DNA from: Syntrophales bacterium
GTDB taxonomy: Bacteria > Desulfobacterota > Syntrophia > Syntrophales > UBA5619
Length of the DNA: 5,017 bases
Direction of reading: 5' to 3'
Assembly (NCBI GenBank): GCA_023229765.1
Contig: JALNYO010000074.1
Coordinates: 1-5,017, forward strand
Part shown: one piece after another, positions 1-4,716 of the stretch
How positions within the stretch are numbered: position 1 is the first letter of the stretch
How the letters are laid out: each line of letters begins with the position of its first letter
Notes under the pieces: generated by a model
Databases searched by the model: none
Seen by the model: the letters and a program-made list of their open reading frames with translations, nothing else
Told to the model about the DNA's origin: nothing
Made by a program: the position numbers and the translations under genes

Positions 1-20
1 AAGCGAAGCTTAATGTTCAT

Positions 21-104
21 AATCTATAAGTTCCCGAAAAGACCAGATTCCCGTTTTCACGGGAATGACAATTAACAACATTTCGGGAGAAATTCAAAGG
101 TCTC
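21..104. repeat. Palindromic element P1 (right part of a P4-like copy)
   Basis: Positions 21-104 match 2398-2481 with only two differences that I can see (85 and 100). The copy contains an 8-bp stem hairpin (47-54 with 59-66, loop 'tttc') and the right terminal sequence 'ttcaaaggtctc' (93-104). The left hairpin of the P4 copy is missing: positions 1-20 differ and look more like the middle of the P2/P3 type ('cttaatg..c.cata'), so this copy may be a chimera or may continue differently beyond the window edge. Its right end interrupts the metallophosphoesterase reading frame and provides that frame's TGA stop. Confidence 0.85.
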
Positions 105-507
105 GCAGCATCAGGATGTGCCCGTCCAGCAGGGCCGCCTCATAAACGACGATGCCGGGAAACAGCCTGCTGAGCTTCTCTTCGTTGTCTTTCCAGTAGA
201 GGTCGTGATTGCCCCAGATTTTGATGTAGCGGGTCTTTTGGGGGTCGCTGTCATGAAACGCCGCCAGCCGCTCGTAAATTGAGGTGTGGGTAATGTAGAT
301 CTGATTGAAGCGCTCGACTTCCCAAAGCTCCTCCGCGTCGCCCAGCTCGATCAGCGTGAATCCTTCCGCCAGGTAATAATCGAGGGCGCATTTGAAGATC
401 AGCGAATTGGCGGCAAAGTCGTCGCTCCCCGTCCCGTCGCCCCGGTGGGCGTCGGAAAAGACGATAAACCGGGAATCAGCCGTGCTGGAAAGGTTAATCG
501 TTTTCAA
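94..507 (-). pseudogene. Metallophosphoesterase, 5' part only (C-terminally truncated)
   Basis: This is the N-terminal 137 residues of a calcineurin-like metallophosphoesterase, an enzyme family that hydrolyses phosphomono- or diesters at a two-metal centre. Visible metal-site motifs are Asp19-x-His21 (FSDAHRGD), Gly56-Asp57 (LGDAEELWE) and GNHD at 99-102. Family members are normally much longer and carry a further His and a GHxH motif. Here the frame stops after 'GHILMLRDL', about where the last His motif would be expected, because palindromic element P1 follows and gives the TGA stop. The start is a TTG at 505-507 preceded by 'GGGGGTGAT'. That G-rich leader lies in repeat motif I, and an in-frame TAG lies just upstream, so no earlier start is possible. 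With repeats at both ends and no complete metal centre, it is most likely a nonfunctional remnant. Native substrate unknown. Confidence 0.8.
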
Positions 508-510
508 ATC

Positions 511-545
511 ACCCCCAAAACGCTAAAAATCAAGACCTTACCCCA
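511..545 (-). repeat. Motif I copy a (upstream of the phosphoesterase remnant)
   Basis: Positions 516-544 resemble the motif I copy at 3325-3353: both contain 'caaaacgcta' followed by 'tcaagacct' and a run of C on the plus strand. The G-rich 5' flank of the remnant gene's TTG start comes from this repeat. Confidence 0.7.
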
Positions 546-555
546 TACTTGCCGC

Positions 556-674
556 GAGACCTGAATTTTGTCATTTCGAGGAGCGGTAGCGACGAGAAAT
601 CTTAATGCTCGTGCATAGTTAAAGATTTATCCCTGCGGTCGAAATGACAATATTGGCAGTTTTTCAAAGCTCTC
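556..674. repeat. Palindromic element P2 (119 bp)
   Basis: The element has inner 10-bp inverted arms 'gtcatttcga' (570-579) and 'tcgaaatgac' (639-648), plus a nested stem 'aaatctt' (597-603) with 'aagattt' (622-628). The outer ends are 'gagacctgaa' (556-565, with a 2-nt gap relative to the consensus) and 'ttcaaagctctc' (663-674). It is about 95% identical to element P3, offset by 123 bp, and is followed by it in tandem. It has no coding capacity and could fold into a long hairpin in RNA or DNA. It fits a small non-autonomous MITE-like or REP-like repeat. Confidence 0.85.
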
Positions 675-676
675 AC

Positions 677-797
677 AAAACCTTTGAATTTTGTCATTTC
701 GAGGAGCGGCAGCTACGAGAAATCTTAATGCTCGTGCATAGTTAAAGATTTCTCCCTGCGGTCGAAATGACAATACTGGCAGTTTTTCAAAGGTTTC
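677..797. repeat. Palindromic element P3 (121 bp), tandem with P2
   Basis: It has the same inner arms as P2 ('gtcatttcga' 693-702, 'tcgaaatgac' 762-771) and an 11-bp perfect terminal inverted repeat, 'aaacctttgaa' (678-688) and 'ttcaaaggttt' (786-796). Differences from P2 include 710, 714, 752 and 776. It begins 2 nt after P2 ends and finishes 8 nt beyond the stop of the secreted-protein gene, so its hairpin lies in that gene's 3' UTR. P2, P3 and motif I fill the whole 508-805 interval, and I see no gene there. Confidence 0.85.
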
Positions 798-805
798 CTT
801 ATACC

Positions 806-1330
806 CTATTTATTTACCGCTTTATATGCTCCCACAAACCGCCCTGCCAGCGCCCCCACATCCTGCCGGATCAGATTCAGATTCCCGATATTCGCCTGCC
901 CCGTGATGTTCATCGACCAGGTAGCCGCCAGCGTCTTGGCCTGCGGGTTCGCATCCAGGACGGCCAACTGCCGCAATTCCATTTTGATATCGTAGGCGTA
1001 CCAGTATTTTTCCGTCTCATGGGTGTTGATGTTGACGCACAGAACCGGCCGGCCGGGAATGGCAAGCCACGCGTTCCCCTCGGCCACCCGTATCCCGCCC
1101 TCCTGCAGCTTCTGCACCACATCCCGCCGGATCTGCGCCCCGCTCAGCCCAAACCTGGCTGCATATTTCTGAACGTTTGGCTGCACCTCCTCCACGACCA
1201 CGCTGACGCCCTGAAGCCCGGCCAGCGTCGCCCGGCTCACCTCCGAATCCTCGGCCAAGGCCGGCAGGGCAAGAAACGCCGACAGGATCAACGCAATGCT
1301 AACAAAAGGCAAAAGGTATCGTCTCTTCAT
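806..1330 (-). CDS. Small secreted protein of unknown function
   Basis: The product is 174 aa. It opens with a classic Sec signal peptide: basic MKRRY, a hydrophobic core of about 17 residues, and a likely signal peptidase I site after PALA (residue 26 from this start). The mature part of about 148 residues has no transmembrane segment and one cysteine. It carries a run 'LAGLQGVSVVVEEVQPN', then a helical part ending 'VVQKLQEGGIRV', and 'PVLCVNINTHETEKYWYAYDIKMEL', which suggests a mixed alpha/beta fold exported to the periplasm. Two adjacent ATGs exist. I chose the second (1328-1330) because AGGAGG (1335-1340) lies 4 nt from it but only 1 nt from the first. I do not recognise a named family, and no catalytic motif is evident. 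No convincing promoter lies directly upstream, so read-through from the DUF3368/UPF0175 operon is possible. Palindromic element P3 follows the stop closely. Confidence 0.85.
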   Translation of the reverse strand: MKRRYLLPFVSIALILSAFLALPALAEDSEVSRATLAGLQGVSVVVEEVQPNVQKYAARFGLSGAQIRRDVVQKLQEGGIRVAEGNAWLAIPGRPVLCVNINTHETEKYWYAYDIKMELRQLAVLDANPQAKTLAATWSMNITGQANIGNLNLIRQDVGALAGRFVGAYKAVNK

Positions 1331-1370
1331 CATTCCTCCTGTTTCCGGGCTGACCGGGGCCAGATTTCAA

Positions 1371-1397
1371 ATCGGAAAAGGGCTCTGTCCCTAATTA
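1371..1397 (-). repeat. Motif II copy a (3' end of the UPF0175 gene)
   Basis: The plus-strand sequence 'gctctgtccctaatta' (1382-1397) also occurs at 3303-3318, and both copies are preceded by 'atcggaaa'. On the minus strand the repeat supplies the last codons (Leu-Asn) and the TAG stop of the UPF0175 gene. Confidence 0.75.
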
Positions 1398-1687
1398 AGG
1401 GGGGCGGAATTGAGCCAATCTTCCAGGTTGACGTTCAAGGCCATGTTCCTCTTTTTCAGCAGAAGGAGAAAGTCCCACATGCTCAAATCCAGCAGGCGGC
1501 AGGCTTCCTCCACGGAAAGATCGCCGGTCTGATACTTCGCCAAAAGCCTCTCCTGCCGGTCTTCAGCAAATCCTTTTTGCAGGATTTCGCGCAGATACGC
1601 TGATTTATCGAGGCGCATATCTTTGATAAACGAGGTTATCTCCTTCAGAAACTCTTCAGGTATCCTCACGGTTGCCGGTTTCAACAT
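1391..1687 (-). CDS. UPF0175 family antitoxin
   Basis: The 98-aa protein resembles UPF0175 antitoxins, small DNA-binding proteins that neutralise a partner PIN-like toxin and commonly autoregulate their operon. Residues 4-44 look like a ribbon-helix-helix/CopG-like arm ('ATVRIPEEFLKEI', 'SAYLREILQKGF'). Residues 55-90 carry the UPF0175 helix-turn-helix signature ('GDLSVEEACRLLDLSMWDFLLLLKK'). The longer open frame begins at a TTG (1693), but AAGGAG (1695-1700) is 7 nt from the ATG at 1685-1687 and only 1 nt from the TTG, so I use the ATG. It overlaps the end of the DUF3368 toxin gene by 32 nt, implying translational coupling, and lies downstream of the toxin, the reverse of the common order. 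The C-terminal '..LN' and the stop come from repeat motif II, so the native tail may have been altered. Confidence 0.85.
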   Translation of the reverse strand: MLKPATVRIPEEFLKEITSFIKDMRLDKSAYLREILQKGFAEDRQERLLAKYQTGDLSVEEACRLLDLSMWDFLLLLKKRNMALNVNLEDWLNSAPLN

Positions 1688-2189
1688 TTCCAATCTCCTT
1701 CAATCTCAAAAAAGCTTCAGCAATGATATCAGGTGCATACCGTCCCTCAACGCGCATCTTTTCAATGGCCGCTTTTGCCAAAGGGCCTTCGATGCGTCCA
1801 TGTCGGTACAACTCCGTGGCGATCTTCGGGGATATGATAAAAGGCAGGTTCAGAAACCTGCATGTCTTAATGGCCTTCCCGTCGTCCGTGGCCAGGACAG
1901 CGCCTTCGCCCATCTCCTGTGCGAGCCTGATTGCCGCCCATTCCCCCTTGCCAAGCGTGAGAGGAGGCTTCCCATCCGGCAACTCTTTGAAATACATTTC
2001 GATGTTTCCCTGTGAAGTCATGTCGAAAATACTTTTCGCATCGGGAAACTTCTCGATCGTATCCTGATTGACCACTTCTTCGAATACCGCCGCCGGGACG
2101 ATCGCTCTGCGGAATTCAGTTAGGGCCTTAAGCAAGCCCGACTTGGCTAATAGAATCAGGACACAACTATCTGCAACAATAATATTCAC
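1656..2189 (-). CDS. DUF3368 PIN-like toxin (putative ribonuclease)
   Basis: The 177-aa protein belongs to the DUF3368 group of PIN-like nucleases, which usually pair with UPF0175 antitoxins and are thought to cut RNA in the cytoplasm. Acidic residues expected in a PIN active site are present: Asp7 ('VADSCVLILLAKSG'), Glu37/38 ('VPAAVFEEVV'), Glu83 ('LTLGKGEWAAIRLA') and Asp102/103 ('VLATDDGKA'). Length is normal or slightly long, and the frame is intact, so the toxin could be active. The start is a GTG at 2187-2189 with a weak GGAA upstream, suggesting low translation. It is the first gene of a two-gene operon with the UPF0175 antitoxin gene, which overlaps its 3' end. A consensus promoter with a palindrome over its -10 box lies about 35-60 nt upstream. 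The substrate is unknown. Confidence 0.88.
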   Translation of the reverse strand: MNIIVADSCVLILLAKSGLLKALTEFRRAIVPAAVFEEVVNQDTIEKFPDAKSIFDMTSQGNIEMYFKELPDGKPPLTLGKGEWAAIRLAQEMGEGAVLATDDGKAIKTCRFLNLPFIISPKIATELYRHGRIEGPLAKAAIEKMRVEGRYAPDIIAEAFLRLKEIGNVETGNREDT

Positions 2190-2222
2190 TGTTTATTCCG
2201 AAGCGTACGCATATTTGCAATT

Positions 2223-2252
2223 ATGTATACATCGCAGGTATCGTCGTGTCAA
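2223..2252 (-). promoter_or_regulatory. Promoter and candidate operator of the DUF3368/UPF0175 operon
   Basis: On the minus strand, a perfect -35 box TTGACA (2252-2247) is separated by 17 nt from a -10 box TATACA (2229-2224). Transcription would start near 2217, giving a leader of about 28 nt before the GTG. The -10 box lies within a perfect 10-bp palindrome 'atgtatacat' (2223-2232). Binding there would block the promoter, so it is a plausible site for autorepression by the antitoxin or the TA complex. The boxes are seen directly; the operator role is inferred. Confidence 0.65.
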
Positions 2253-2308
2253 GAACAAAAAGCGGCGGGAACATGGGGCTGACGTTCCGCGGACGCTGTG
2301 GTGATCTT

Positions 2309-2338
2309 GGAATAATATCGGTTTCTGTCCCTATTTTT
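2309..2338 (-). repeat. Motif II copy b
   Basis: The plus-strand 'ggaataata...ttctgtccctattttt' resembles 3290-3317 ('ggaaataatagg...ctctgtccctaatta'). It precedes palindromic element P4, which separates it from motif I copy b. I see no gene in the 2253-2529 interval: it holds motif II, P4, motif I, and a short stretch (2253-2308) that I cannot assign. Confidence 0.6.
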
Positions 2339-2350
2339 CAGAGACTCCCC

Positions 2351-2481
2351 GAGAGCTTTGAAAATCTATACCCTTTTGTCATTCCCGCGCAGGCGGGAAT
2401 CTATAAGTTCCCGAAAAGACCAGATTCCCGTTTTCACGGGAATGACAATTAACAACATTTCAGGAGAAATTCAAAGCTCTC
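2351..2481. repeat. Palindromic element P4 (131 bp), complete MITE-like copy
   Basis: The ends are a perfect 12-bp inverted repeat, 'gagagctttgaa' (2351-2362) and 'ttcaaagctctc' (2470-2481). Inside are two hairpins with 8-bp stems: 'attcccgc' (2381-2388) with 'gcgggaat' (2393-2400), and 'attcccgt' (2424-2431) with 'acgggaat' (2436-2443). The outer arms can also pair with each other. 'tcccc' lies immediately outside both ends (2346-2350 and 2482-2486), a candidate 5-bp target duplication. Positions 2398-2481 are repeated at 21-104. There is no open frame, so any movement would need a transposase supplied from elsewhere. Confidence 0.88.
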
Positions 2482-2485
2482 TCCC

Positions 2486-2520
2486 CGGCAAAACGCTAAT
2501 TTTAATGGGTGACCCCCGAA
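2486..2520 (-). repeat. Motif I copy b
   Basis: 'ggcaaaacgctaatttt' (2488-2504) is identical to 3323-3339. It is followed by 'gacccccga' (2511-2519), as in copy c, but the middle 'caagacct' is replaced by 'aatgggt'. It lies about 10 nt beyond the stop of the PIN toxin gene. Confidence 0.75.
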
Positions 2521-2529
2521 AGCTTTGAT

Positions 2530-2937
2530 TCACTCTCCTGCGAGAAATTCTGCGACCGTTGTAATCCGGATGCCTGCCGTTTGCGACGCGTCATCCATAA
2601 AGGGACCGAAGTGCCGCATGTCGCCGGTCAGCAGGTGTGTCGCTCCGCAGCGGAGGGCGGTCAGGAAGATCGGGCGGTCTTTGGCGGGAAGGGCAATGGG
2701 GCAATCCCCGCCGGAAACGGAAGGTAAAACGGTCATGTCGCGAAGGAGTATTTCCAGACGCGACACGGCGGAGGGATATTGGGCGGTCAGATTGCGGCTC
2801 GCCTCCTCGACGGCCAGGGTGGAGGTGATCATCCGCCAATGCCCCTTCGACCCGAGTTCCAGCACAAGCGCCGCTTTTCCGGACGGATTGTGGGCCGCCG
2901 TGAAAAGGATATTGGCATCCAGAAAGAGGCACTTCAC
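2530..2937 (-). CDS. vapC: PIN-domain toxin, VapC-like ribonuclease
   Basis: The 135-aa protein is a compact single PIN domain, the Mg-dependent RNase fold of VapC toxins, which typically cut tRNA or rRNA. The four acidic positions are visible: Asp7 ('CLFLDANILF'), Glu44/45 ('LAVEEASRNL'), Asp87 ('LPAKDRPIFLTAL') and Asp106 ('LLTGDMRHFGPF'). It is full length for the family. The open frame extends upstream to 3006, but that extension overlaps the antitoxin gene. The GTG at 2935-2937 overlaps the antitoxin's TGA (GTGA) and is followed at once by the conserved first strand, so it is the right start and implies coupled translation. Its partner is the AbrB-type protein upstream. It is intact and could be active; the RNA target cannot be read from sequence. 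The symbol is by family and operon type. Confidence 0.87.
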   Translation of the reverse strand: MKCLFLDANILFTAAHNPSGKAALVLELGSKGHWRMITSTLAVEEASRNLTAQYPSAVSRLEILLRDMTVLPSVSGGDCPIALPAKDRPIFLTALRCGATHLLTGDMRHFGPFMDDASQTAGIRITTVAEFLAGE

Positions 2938-3185
2938 GTTTTGCCTTCGAACTTCTTTAGAATGTTCAGACGCTCCGCTTCCTCCAGATGGTCCTCGGCG
3001 TTCCAACGGGCGACATCGGCGTCACTATAGGTCTCGATTTCCAGAACTGCAGCCGGCCGCAGGACAACTTCATCCTCCCGCTCTTCGAGGATAACAACAC
3101 CACCCGCTATGATTCCCATACGTTTTCGAATATCAGTCGGCAAGGTAATTTGCCCTCGGCTGGATACGGTAAGACTTGCGCGCAT
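2934..3185 (-). CDS. vapB: AbrB/SpoVT-type antitoxin, VapB-like
   Basis: The 83-aa protein begins with a SpoVT/AbrB swapped-hairpin DNA-binding domain (residues 3-44: 'TVSSRGQITLPTDIRKRMGI', then 'VVILEEREDEVVLRP'). An acidic, probably flexible tail (45-83) follows, of the kind that wraps a PIN toxin and blocks its active site. AGGAGG (3191-3196) lies 5 nt before the ATG, a stronger ribosome site than that of the toxin and consistent with excess antitoxin. It is the first gene of a two-gene operon and overlaps the PIN toxin gene by 4 nt. Its promoter and a candidate operator lie just upstream. It is expected to repress its own operon with the toxin; this is family knowledge rather than something the sequence shows. 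Confidence 0.9.
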   Translation of the reverse strand: MRASLTVSSRGQITLPTDIRKRMGIIAGGVVILEEREDEVVLRPAAVLEIETYSDADVARWNAEDHLEEAERLNILKKFEGKT

Positions 3186-3207
3186 AATAACCTCCTTGAT
3201 GAAATTC

Positions 3208-3236
3208 CGTATAGCAGAATTACACCATTACTGCAA
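3208..3236 (-). promoter_or_regulatory. Promoter and candidate operator of the vapBC-like operon
   Basis: On the minus strand, -35 TTGCAG (3236-3231), a 17-nt spacer, and -10 TATACG (3213-3208) preceded by TGC give an extended -10. The start would fall near 3201, about 16 nt upstream of the ATG and just ahead of AGGAGG. The spacer lies within an imperfect inverted repeat with 4-bp outer arms 'gcag'/'ctgc' and partial inner pairing (3214-3234), a possible antitoxin site. The boxes are moderate matches. Confidence 0.5.
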
Positions 3237-3245
3237 GCAATTGTT

Positions 3246-3269
3246 GGGGGTCTTGCATTTTAGCGTTTT
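3246..3269 (+). repeat. Motif I copy e, inverted
   Basis: The plus strand reads 'gggggtcttg' followed by 'ttttagcgtttt', matching the minus-strand reading of motif I copy c with about 5 nt fewer. It faces copy c (3326-3354) across a 56-nt spacer, so the two could form a stem of roughly 24 bp. It lies about 10 nt upstream of the -35 box of the vapBC-like operon. Confidence 0.65.
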
Positions 3270-3286
3270 TCAGGGGGAAAAGGAGG

Positions 3287-3318
3287 ATCGGAAATAATAG
3301 GTGCTCTGTCCCTAATTA
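3287..3318 (-). repeat. Motif II copy c
   Basis: Contains 'gctctgtccctaatta' (3303-3318), identical to 1382-1397, preceded by 'atcggaaa' as in that copy. It is joined directly to motif I copy c (3321-3354), forming the uninterrupted composite that P4 splits at 2309-2520. Confidence 0.75.
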
Positions 3319-3320
3319 TC

Positions 3321-3356
3321 CCGGCAAAACGCTAATTTTCAAGACCTGACCCCCGA
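3321..3356 (-). repeat. Motif I copy c (3' end of abiEii)
   Basis: Shares 'ggcaaaacgctaatttt' with copy b and 'tcaagacct' with copy a. Read on the minus strand it encodes the last residues (RGSGLEN) and TAG stop (3332-3334) of the AbiEii gene. Confidence 0.8.
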
Positions 3357-4123
3357 GATGACACCCAGAAATCTCCGAAACTGGCGACGCGCTGCCGCTG
3401 TTCGGGAGCAAAGAGGAACGGTTCCACATCCTGAGCCAGAGCATTCAGATCCAGCTCCCCGAGCCGCACTGCAAAGCGTCGGAGAAATTCCGACCGCTCC
3501 AGCCCTACCTTCCTTTCGATATACTCAAAATCAGGGGCCGTCAGGCCGGTCAGAAAAGAGACGTCAAAGATATCCCTCCCTTTTTCCCTCTTCCGATACA
3601 GAATCGCCAGCATCTTCTGGGCTAGGAGTATCGCGGCCGGCGCCGCCAAAATCTGGCGGTAAACACTGAATCTGTTCAGGAAAACTTTCCCGGGATCGTA
3701 CAGTCTCTCTTTCGCCTCACTGTCAATGCGGATGAGAATCTTCCGCTCCGCGTCCGGGCTCAGACCCGCTTCCCGCAGGATCTTCGGAAAACGTATATAA
3801 CAATGCCAGGCGCCCTTTTCGACGACCCGATATTCAATCAGGAAACCCTTATATTCCATGTCCCGGCAGGCCGTCTTCAAGAGCGCTTCAAACCGGGTGA
3901 ACGTCAAACCAAAATTATCAAAATCCAAATCCTCCGAGAAACGCGGGCTGTCGTGGAGGATGCGAATCGCCGTGCCGCCGATGAAACTCAACTCTGCCGC
4001 CGCCGCATTCTTGAACAGCGAATCCAGCAATTCATACTGGAGATACTCCACCAGCATTCCGCGAGGATTTCTCTGCCGCAACGGCAAGGGGAAATTCCCC
4101 GATACCTGCTCTACCGTAAGCAT
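3332..4123 (-). CDS. abiEii: AbiEii family nucleotidyltransferase toxin
   Basis: The protein has 263 aa from the ATG at 4121-4123, or 267 aa from a GTG at 4133-4135. It is the toxin of AbiE-type (type IV) TA and abortive-infection systems, a cytoplasmic nucleotidyltransferase; relatives such as MenT add nucleotides to tRNA. Visible family motifs are GGTA (49-52) with 'SEDLDFD' (63-69), the polymerase-beta-like metal-binding core; 'LIRIDSE' around Asp134; and 'LLAQKMLAILYRK..KGRDIFD' (166-187), with the conserved Lys170 and Asp184/187. All key residues are present. The ATG overlaps the end of abiEi by 13 nt, so translation is probably coupled, but neither candidate start has a strong Shine-Dalgarno. 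The last seven residues (RGSGLEN) and the stop come from repeat motif I, so the native C-terminus may have been replaced by a short repeat-derived tail. The catalytic part looks intact. Confidence 0.92.
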   Translation of the reverse strand: MLTVEQVSGNFPLPLRQRNPRGMLVEYLQYELLDSLFKNAAAAELSFIGGTAIRILHDSPRFSEDLDFDNFGLTFTRFEALLKTACRDMEYKGFLIEYRVVEKGAWHCYIRFPKILREAGLSPDAERKILIRIDSEAKERLYDPGKVFLNRFSVYRQILAAPAAILLAQKMLAILYRKREKGRDIFDVSFLTGLTAPDFEYIERKVGLERSEFLRRFAVRLGELDLNALAQDVEPFLFAPEQRQRVASFGDFWVSSRGSGLEN

Positions 4124-4710
4124 CGTCCCGCCCACTTTTCCATCTTCTTCACCCCGAACGCCTGTAAATATCTGAAGAATTTGTCTTTATCGAGGGTCTT
4201 TGCCATCTCCTCTTCATTCAGGCGGATGCTGTCGAAATCATCCGCCGTGTTGATCCGGGCCAGGTTGAGATAAAGGTAATCGAGCAGCGCCTTTTCCGGC
4301 TCCGCCAGGAGGTAGGGGCCGTGCGCCGTCTTCATCTCCACATAACCCCAGAAAAGGTCGCTCTTCACATGCCGGTAGATGAAGCGGCCCCAGGCGTTCT
4401 CAAAAGTCCGGGTAATTCTGGCGGTAACGCTGGTATAAGCGTACACAATCTCCGGGATGAAGCCATACCGGGCCAGGGCGCTTTCGAGGCTCAGATAGCT
4501 GGGTTGACACAGCAGAAAAGCGACGTCCTCGCCCCGCACCTGCTCCATCTCCCGGCGGAAGGCGTAGAGGCCGTTTTTCAGGCGGACCAGATACCCCTTT
4601 TTTACCCAGAGGCTGAGCTGGTAGTCCAGAACCCGATACCCGGACAACGCAAGGTCATTTCGGGAGAACACAGGACTCTTGATGGCGGCAGTCAGTTCAT
4701 TGTATTTCAT
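4111..4710 (-). CDS. abiEi: AbiEi family antitoxin and transcriptional regulator
   Basis: The 199-aa protein is the antitoxin partner of AbiEii. In studied AbiE systems AbiEi counteracts the toxin without a stable complex (type IV) and represses the operon by binding inverted repeats in its promoter. Residues 1-52 form a winged helix-turn-helix ('FSRNDLALSGYRVLDYQLSLWVKK', wing 'GYLVRLKNGLYAF'). The C-terminal antitoxin domain shows 'PSYLSLESALARYGFIPE' (70-87), 'VTARITRTFEN' (95-105), 'YRHVKSDLFWGY' and 'LLAEPEKALLDYLYL' (134-148), all typical of the family. The ATG at 4708-4710 has no Shine-Dalgarno, and the consensus -10 box ends only 6 nt upstream, so the mRNA may be leaderless. It is first in the operon and overlaps abiEii. 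Confidence 0.9.
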   Translation of the reverse strand: MKYNELTAAIKSPVFSRNDLALSGYRVLDYQLSLWVKKGYLVRLKNGLYAFRREMEQVRGEDVAFLLCQPSYLSLESALARYGFIPEIVYAYTSVTARITRTFENAWGRFIYRHVKSDLFWGYVEMKTAHGPYLLAEPEKALLDYLYLNLARINTADDFDSIRLNEEEMAKTLDKDKFFRYLQAFGVKKMEKWAGRCLR

Positions 4711-4716
4711 GAACTT

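Noticed and set aside
556..797. P2 and P3 as a CRISPR array
   Set aside because: There are only two units, each a full ~120-bp palindrome and nearly identical throughout, with no unique spacers of regular length.
767..1603. A long plus-strand open frame of 278 codons
   Set aside because: It runs antisense across the secreted-protein and UPF0175 genes, starts inside palindromic element P3, is rich in Pro/Arg/His/Gln and has no recognisable domain. It is a shadow of the GC-rich minus-strand codons.
2253..2308. The segment containing 'catggggctgacgttccgcg' as another repeat family
   Set aside because: It looks like repeat-associated DNA, but no second copy is present in this window, so it cannot be supported from here.
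2381..2443. The P4 hairpins as ordinary intrinsic terminators
   Set aside because: The stems are GC-containing, but no T tract follows on either strand, and the same unit occurs at the window start in another context, so a repeat element is the better explanation.
2935..3006. An upstream extension of the PIN toxin (23 extra residues starting MERRGPSGG)
   Set aside because: It overlaps the antitoxin coding sequence by far more than needed, while the GTG overlapping the antitoxin TGA sits right before the conserved first strand of the PIN fold.
2525..3094. A plus-strand open frame over the vapBC-like operon
   Set aside because: The minus strand encodes clear AbrB and PIN domains with coupled starts; the plus frame has no domain features.
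3803..4273. A plus-strand open frame opposite the abiEi/abiEii junction
   Set aside because: It is antisense to two well-recognised family members and has no ribosome site or motif.
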